A stretch of DNA of 64,000 nucleotides from Sternotherus odoratus (Eukaryota; Chordata; Testudines; Kinosternidae). The notes beneath the pieces are model-generated. The model saw only the letters and a program-made list of their open reading frames with translations. It was not told the origin of the DNA and did no database searches. Both the position numbers and the translations under genes were made by a program. Position 1 is the stretch's first letter, and each line of letters begins with the position of its first letter. The stretch spans positions 182,968,920 through 183,032,919 of the forward strand of contig JAVMKO010000002.1 in NCBI GenBank assembly GCA_032164245.1. Direction: 5' to 3'. Of the stretch, positions 60,401 to 64,000 are shown piece after piece.

Positions 60401-60960
60401 TTTTATTGGGGGGGGGATATATTTAGTTTGAACCTCTATTATGGTGTTTTTAAATAGTTTTCATGCAATTTGCAGGCATTTCACTCTTCTGACTGTTCCT
60501 TTTAATTTCCATTTGTTGCTTCCTCATTTTTGTGAAATTCCCTTTTTTGAAGTTAAATACTAGTTCTTCTTTAGTATTCCTCCTCCTCCCCTCCCCCCCC
60601 CCCCAGGTGTTACATTTATTTACATTATGGTCATTATTACCAAGTGGTTCAGCCAAATTTTCCTTTTGGATCAGCTCCTGTGCTCCACTTAAAATCAAAA
60701 ATTGTTTCTCCCCTTGTGGGTTCCAGAACTAGCTGCTCCAAGGATCAGGCATTAATGGGGTCTAGAAATTTTATCTCTGTATCCCATCCTGAGCAGAAGG
60801 CCGGTGGGCTCGAGTCATTATGGGGATAGTTGAAATCCCCCATTATTATTTTTATTTCTATTTTCATAGCCTCTCTGTATCTCCCTGGGCATTCAGAATC
60901 ATCACCACCACCCTGGTCAGGTGATTGATAATATATACCTACTGCTGAACCTGGTTTGAC
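57425..60960 (-). pseudogene. Old CR1 LINE filling an ICA1 intron, antisense
   Basis: Read on the minus strand, the parts are in the order of CR1 ORF2. The endonuclease piece 60957-60745 has VKPGSAVGIYYQSPDQ and the catalytic-type motif IMGDFNYPHND. The linker 60319-59938 has SGKSSIIKKARKEFKEKL and FLASIFTAEYVREIP. The N-terminal reverse-transcriptase part 59268-58756 has GNLHPKELDEISGPL. Decayed catalytic parts (58300-58750) and a 3' end near 57425-57560 (complement CAGAAGGGACC, TCTAGTCTGAACTCC) follow. Many frameshifts and stops make it inactive. It covers all but the margins of the intron. Confidence 0.85.
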
Positions 60961-60983
60961 TTGCTTCATATGTTTGGTTACAG

Positions 60984-61046
60984 CTGAACATGGGAAGGAC
61001 ATTCTTTCTATCTTAGGAGGAAGCTTTGACCATAAAGAGAATTCAG
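60984..61046 (+). CDS. ICA1: ICA1 internal exon, small
   Basis: Acceptor TTTGGTTACAG, donor ATTCAG|GTAACC. The two leading bases complete a codon with the G left at 57347. Twenty codons (EHGKDILSILGGSFDHKENS) resemble the EDGKSILSALDKGS region of ICA1. The exon ends again with one base. The acceptor lies about 25 bp from the recognisable edge of the CR1. Confidence 0.85.
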
Positions 61047-61150
61047 GTAACCTAGACGGAAACTGCTTTACTTTACAATTTATAATTATTGATTACTTAA
61101 GGAGTCCGTGAATGACTAATATTTTTTGTGCTTTGCTTTTTAATCACTAG

Positions 61151-61192
61151 GTGCCATAGATGACTTATTAGACCTGAAACCTGAAGAAAGTG
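61151..61192 (+). CDS. ICA1: ICA1 internal exon, small
   Basis: Acceptor TTAATCACTAG, donor AGTG|GTATGT. In phase it reads G-AIDDLLDLKPEES, matching the PIDELLDMKSEE segment of ICA1. It has 42 bases and ends in phase 1. Only 104 bp separate it from the previous exon. Confidence 0.88.
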
Positions 61193-62592
61193 GTATGTGA
61201 AATTCATACATGTCAATTTTATCAGTTTTTCCAAAAGCAAAACACCACAAATAATTTTAATCTTATCTTTTTCTAAATGAGATCATCCACCTACAGTACT
61301 TAAATAGTGTTAAAGAACTTCAACTCTGAATACACAATTTGTGGGCACTAAATCTGATATTGAAAAAAATATTGAGTGCAATAGGATTTACACTACTGCA
61401 ATGTATTTGCCAAAAATATAATTGTCTTGCTGGCAAAGGACGTAATTTGTATTTATTTCAGTGGGGCTAATGTTATGCACATTACAGTGTCCTTCCCATT
61501 CTTCCCATAATGTTTAATAGTCCTGTCTTTTATTCTTCTTTGCTTTCTGTGCCCACCTTGTCATTATAGTTGGTACTGACTCTACAGCCACTATAATGTG
61601 TTTTGGAAATATGGCAGATATCAGTACCAGAAATAACTTATCTGAGCGCCTTTAAAGCACTGTTGAGTTCTCTTGACCCTCCTTGTTAATTAAAACAGAT
61701 ATGCTGTTCTCATTTATACACAGGAGAACAATCTATAATATATAATCTCTACTTGTATCCTCTGCTGATTAGACTAGTGCCTAGTTAGTGTTCACTGTTC
61801 TTTCCCCAACAGTGCTGTTTTAGCTTGTTTTTTTCTCCAGTTCTGTTTAAAGTCTCAACTAATCATACTGACATCTTCAATTTATCACTATCTTATGAAA
61901 ATGCAATAACACTTCATGCAGTGGTTTCATTTGCACATAATTTACTTATCTCAGAAGACCACAGTCTTTTGTGACTCAAAAACATTATGTAGCTGAGTCA
62001 GATTGGTGAATATATCTTGGCTATCTGAGGAGGATCCCAAATGAAGTATAGAATTACAAATGTGAAGGAATGGATTTGTGAAAAAATGCAGATTTGGTTG
62101 AACAAAATACATTGCAAATTTGTTTTTGAATTTGCTGAATTGTAATAAAAAAAGTGGTTTTGACATTTTTTTAAATGAACATTTTTTTTATTCAAAATGA
62201 CTTCATTTTGAAAGTTCTGTTTTATGCTTCAAAAATTTTAAAAAGCTCAAAATCAAAACAAAATTCATTTCAAGTTGAACAAAATGTTGCCTTTTGGGTC
62301 TAAATGAATTTTATTATTTTTTGGTGTCGTGGAAAATTTCAAAAAAATTCATTTTCATGTCATTCCAAAAGTAATTTTTGGAATTGTCAAAAAACTGAAA
62401 ATAACAGTTATCTGCACAAATCTGTTTTTGAAGTGCTGATGGAAATGTTATCCAGGGCCATGGAGATGCGGGCATAGTGATGATTACTCAGTCACGTGTA
62501 ATAGAGAGCCCCAGACTCTCCATGTATAAACTGTTAGAAGTGGTGAGTTTTTGTTTTGTGGCTTAATATTGTGTCCCTCTTGTGCCTGGTAG
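61193..62592. other. ICA1 intron, no gene recognised
   Basis: AT-rich intron sequence. Nothing was recognised beyond the candidate exon that follows. Confidence 0.45.
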
Positions 62593-62667
62593 TGGCCTTT
62601 TTCTCTCTTTCCTTTTTTTCACCACTTCCACCATCTTCTATGTCGAACATTCCTACTGGAGTCACAG
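62593..62667 (+). CDS. Candidate ICA1 exon, uncertain
   Basis: The 75-bp segment is bounded by TGCCTGGTAG| and TCACAG|GTAAGG and is open in the phase left by the exon ending at 61192. It would encode AFFSLSFFSPLPPSSMSN followed by IPTGVTG. The donor is good and the acceptor tract is moderate. The peptide does not clearly match the ICA1 I remember, so it could be a lineage-specific or alternative exon, or chance. Skipping it still joins 61192 to 63502 in phase. Confidence 0.3.
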
Positions 62668-62669
62668 GT

Positions 62670-62931
62670 AAGGCCTGGTCTACGTACAGGTTTTGAACCA
62701 ATTTAACAATTTCTAAAAGAGTTAGATCTGTACAATCCTTAGCATGGAGGCAATTGTGCTGGTATAAAGGAGCTTGTGGTGGTATTATTCCTCTAATTTT
62801 ATGAGAATAATATCTACTGGTATAAATACCTTGATACCCATACAACTGCATCCATGTGAGGGGGATGTTACCACTTTAACTCTAAAGTATAGCTAAAGTG
62901 GAACAGTTTTTGTGTGTACACACAAGTCTTA
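62670..62931. mobile_element. hAT-type MITE at a candidate donor site
   Basis: It begins AAGGCCTGGTCTACGTACAG and ends GTGTACACACAAGTCTTA, giving imperfect terminal inverted repeats of the same kind as at 56475. It starts immediately after the GT of the candidate donor at 62668. Confidence 0.55.
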
Positions 62932-63501
62932 ATTCACCTTCGGTGTTGTTGAGCCCTCATGTTGCAGTGCTTTCAAGCCATGCTATTCTTCTCTCCTTTT
63001 TTTTTAAATACCCTGCAGAATGAATCATGGTTCTAAAGGACACATACATGTTACGTGTATTCAAACAGACAAAAATGGAATGTGATCACAAGATTGTTTT
63101 TAAATGTGGTGTTTAAACATATCCAGGGCTAAGAGCTGTGGGTGCAGGCAAGGAAAGGAAATGGTGGGTAGAAAGCAAAGGAGAAAAACAAAAAGTAAAA
63201 CAAATATGAAAGTGTCGGGGGTATGAAGTAAGAAAGTCCATAACTTGTGACCTAGTATAGCTCCCACCCTAGAATAGTCAGAAGAAATTGAGTTTTCAGA
63301 TTTAAATCTTTGTGTATAATTTCTTCACTAACTAGGTGTGACACACATGAAAACTGCAAACCTAGCATAATTTTGATCTGAGCTGTATCACTGCAAACCT
63401 TCTTCCTGTTGTGGTAAATGTAATTTGTGGTGAGGCGCAGTAATGGTATCACGTTATCACTAGTGACAACACTCTTAATACATTTTATCTTCTCCTGCTA
63501 G

Positions 63502-63554
63502 TCTTGAAACTTCATGAAAGTAAATCATTTCCTGCTGTAACACTAGGAGAGTAT
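63502..63554 (+). CDS. Candidate ICA1 exon, uncertain
   Basis: Acceptor TCTTCTCCTGCTAG has a strong pyrimidine tract; donor GAGTAT|GTAAGT is close to consensus. The frame, entered with two bases, is open for LKLHESKSFPAVTLGEY and ends in phase 0. The splice signals are better than chance, but I cannot align the peptide confidently with ICA1. It may be a variable or alternative exon. Confidence 0.35.
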
Positions 63555-64000
63555 GTAAGTTCTTCGATATCAGAGTGATAAATGCCTGAGAAATACTAGA
63601 GAGAGTACTGTTGTTACCATAGTCATGAGTGCATTGTAAATATATGGACAAGTACTGATCGGTGAACTTTGAAAAGTTTTGAAGGTATTAGCCACTCCTC
63701 TGAGATGAGAGGGGTGAGGTGAAAAGCTCATGAGAATAGGTTTTCTTGTGATGCTTCTGGAAATTTCTAATAGGAATGCCAGGCGAATAGGCTTTTTTGT
63801 GGTCTTTCCATTTTTGATCCTACCTAATTTCCTAATGCAGCGCCATATAAAAATGTAAATTAAAAAGATACTAAAATGTTTGGATTTTACCTTAATATTG
63901 GCTAAAAGTTCAGGCTGGTTCTTATTTTATTGAAGCTGGTTTACTCATTCCTCATATATAGATGTTTATATTTTCCTATGTGATATTGACTCATGTGCCT
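63555..64000. other. Intron to end of window
   Basis: AT-rich sequence without recognisable exon or repeat. The C-terminal ICA1 exons must lie beyond the window. Confidence 0.5.

Overview
The window is vertebrate nuclear DNA, most likely from a turtle (inference). It holds a run of small exons with GT-AG boundaries whose joined translation matches islet cell autoantigen 1 (ICA1/ICA69). The introns are full of repeats typical of turtles and their relatives: CR1 LINEs, tRNA-headed SINEs that share the CR1 3' tail, hAT-type MITEs, Helitrons and a DIRS retrotransposon. There is no prokaryotic gene organisation, and no tRNA or rRNA gene was recognised.

Host gene: ICA1 runs on the + strand. Confident exons lie at 1091-1214, 3093-3291, 45453-45578, 45768-45866, 54546-54643, 57298-57347, 60984-61046 and 61151-61192. 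All neighbouring exons join in phase. Two further in-phase candidate exons (62593-62667 and 63502-63554) are less certain. The first four confident exons encode much of the arfaptin-homology (BAR-like) domain. The later small exons encode the variable region before the C-terminal tail. The 5' and 3' ends of the gene lie outside the window.

The 42-kb intron (3292-45452) is mostly mobile DNA. From left to right it holds GC-rich non-autonomous repeats and a (TA)75 microsatellite; decayed CR1 copies; a three-level nest (hAT element, solo LTR inside it, second hAT element inside that; 13076-15552); a 122-bp hAT MITE with perfect 8-bp target duplications; the first of three Tigger-like elements with GC-rich minisatellite cores; and a nearly intact DIRS-type tyrosine-recombinase retrotransposon (about 22600-28636). 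Beyond that are SINE and CR1 pieces, Helitron pieces at 34.2-34.65 kb, a CR1 reverse-transcriptase fragment, a complete short Helitron (39302-40144), and the other two Tigger-like elements (40308-41121 and 42447-43810, in opposite orientation).

The DIRS element is the most complete system here. It has gag, reverse transcriptase/RNase H and tyrosine recombinase frames, inverted terminal repeats that differ little, and an internal complementary region that joins the complements of both termini. It carries two possible lesions: a reading-frame break in gag at an overlapping ATGA, and an arginine where reverse transcriptases of this type normally have glycine (PFGL motif).

The 3' part (45-64 kb) has closer-spaced ICA1 exons. 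The intron 57348-60983 is almost filled by one antisense CR1. A MITE starts immediately after the GT of one candidate donor site.
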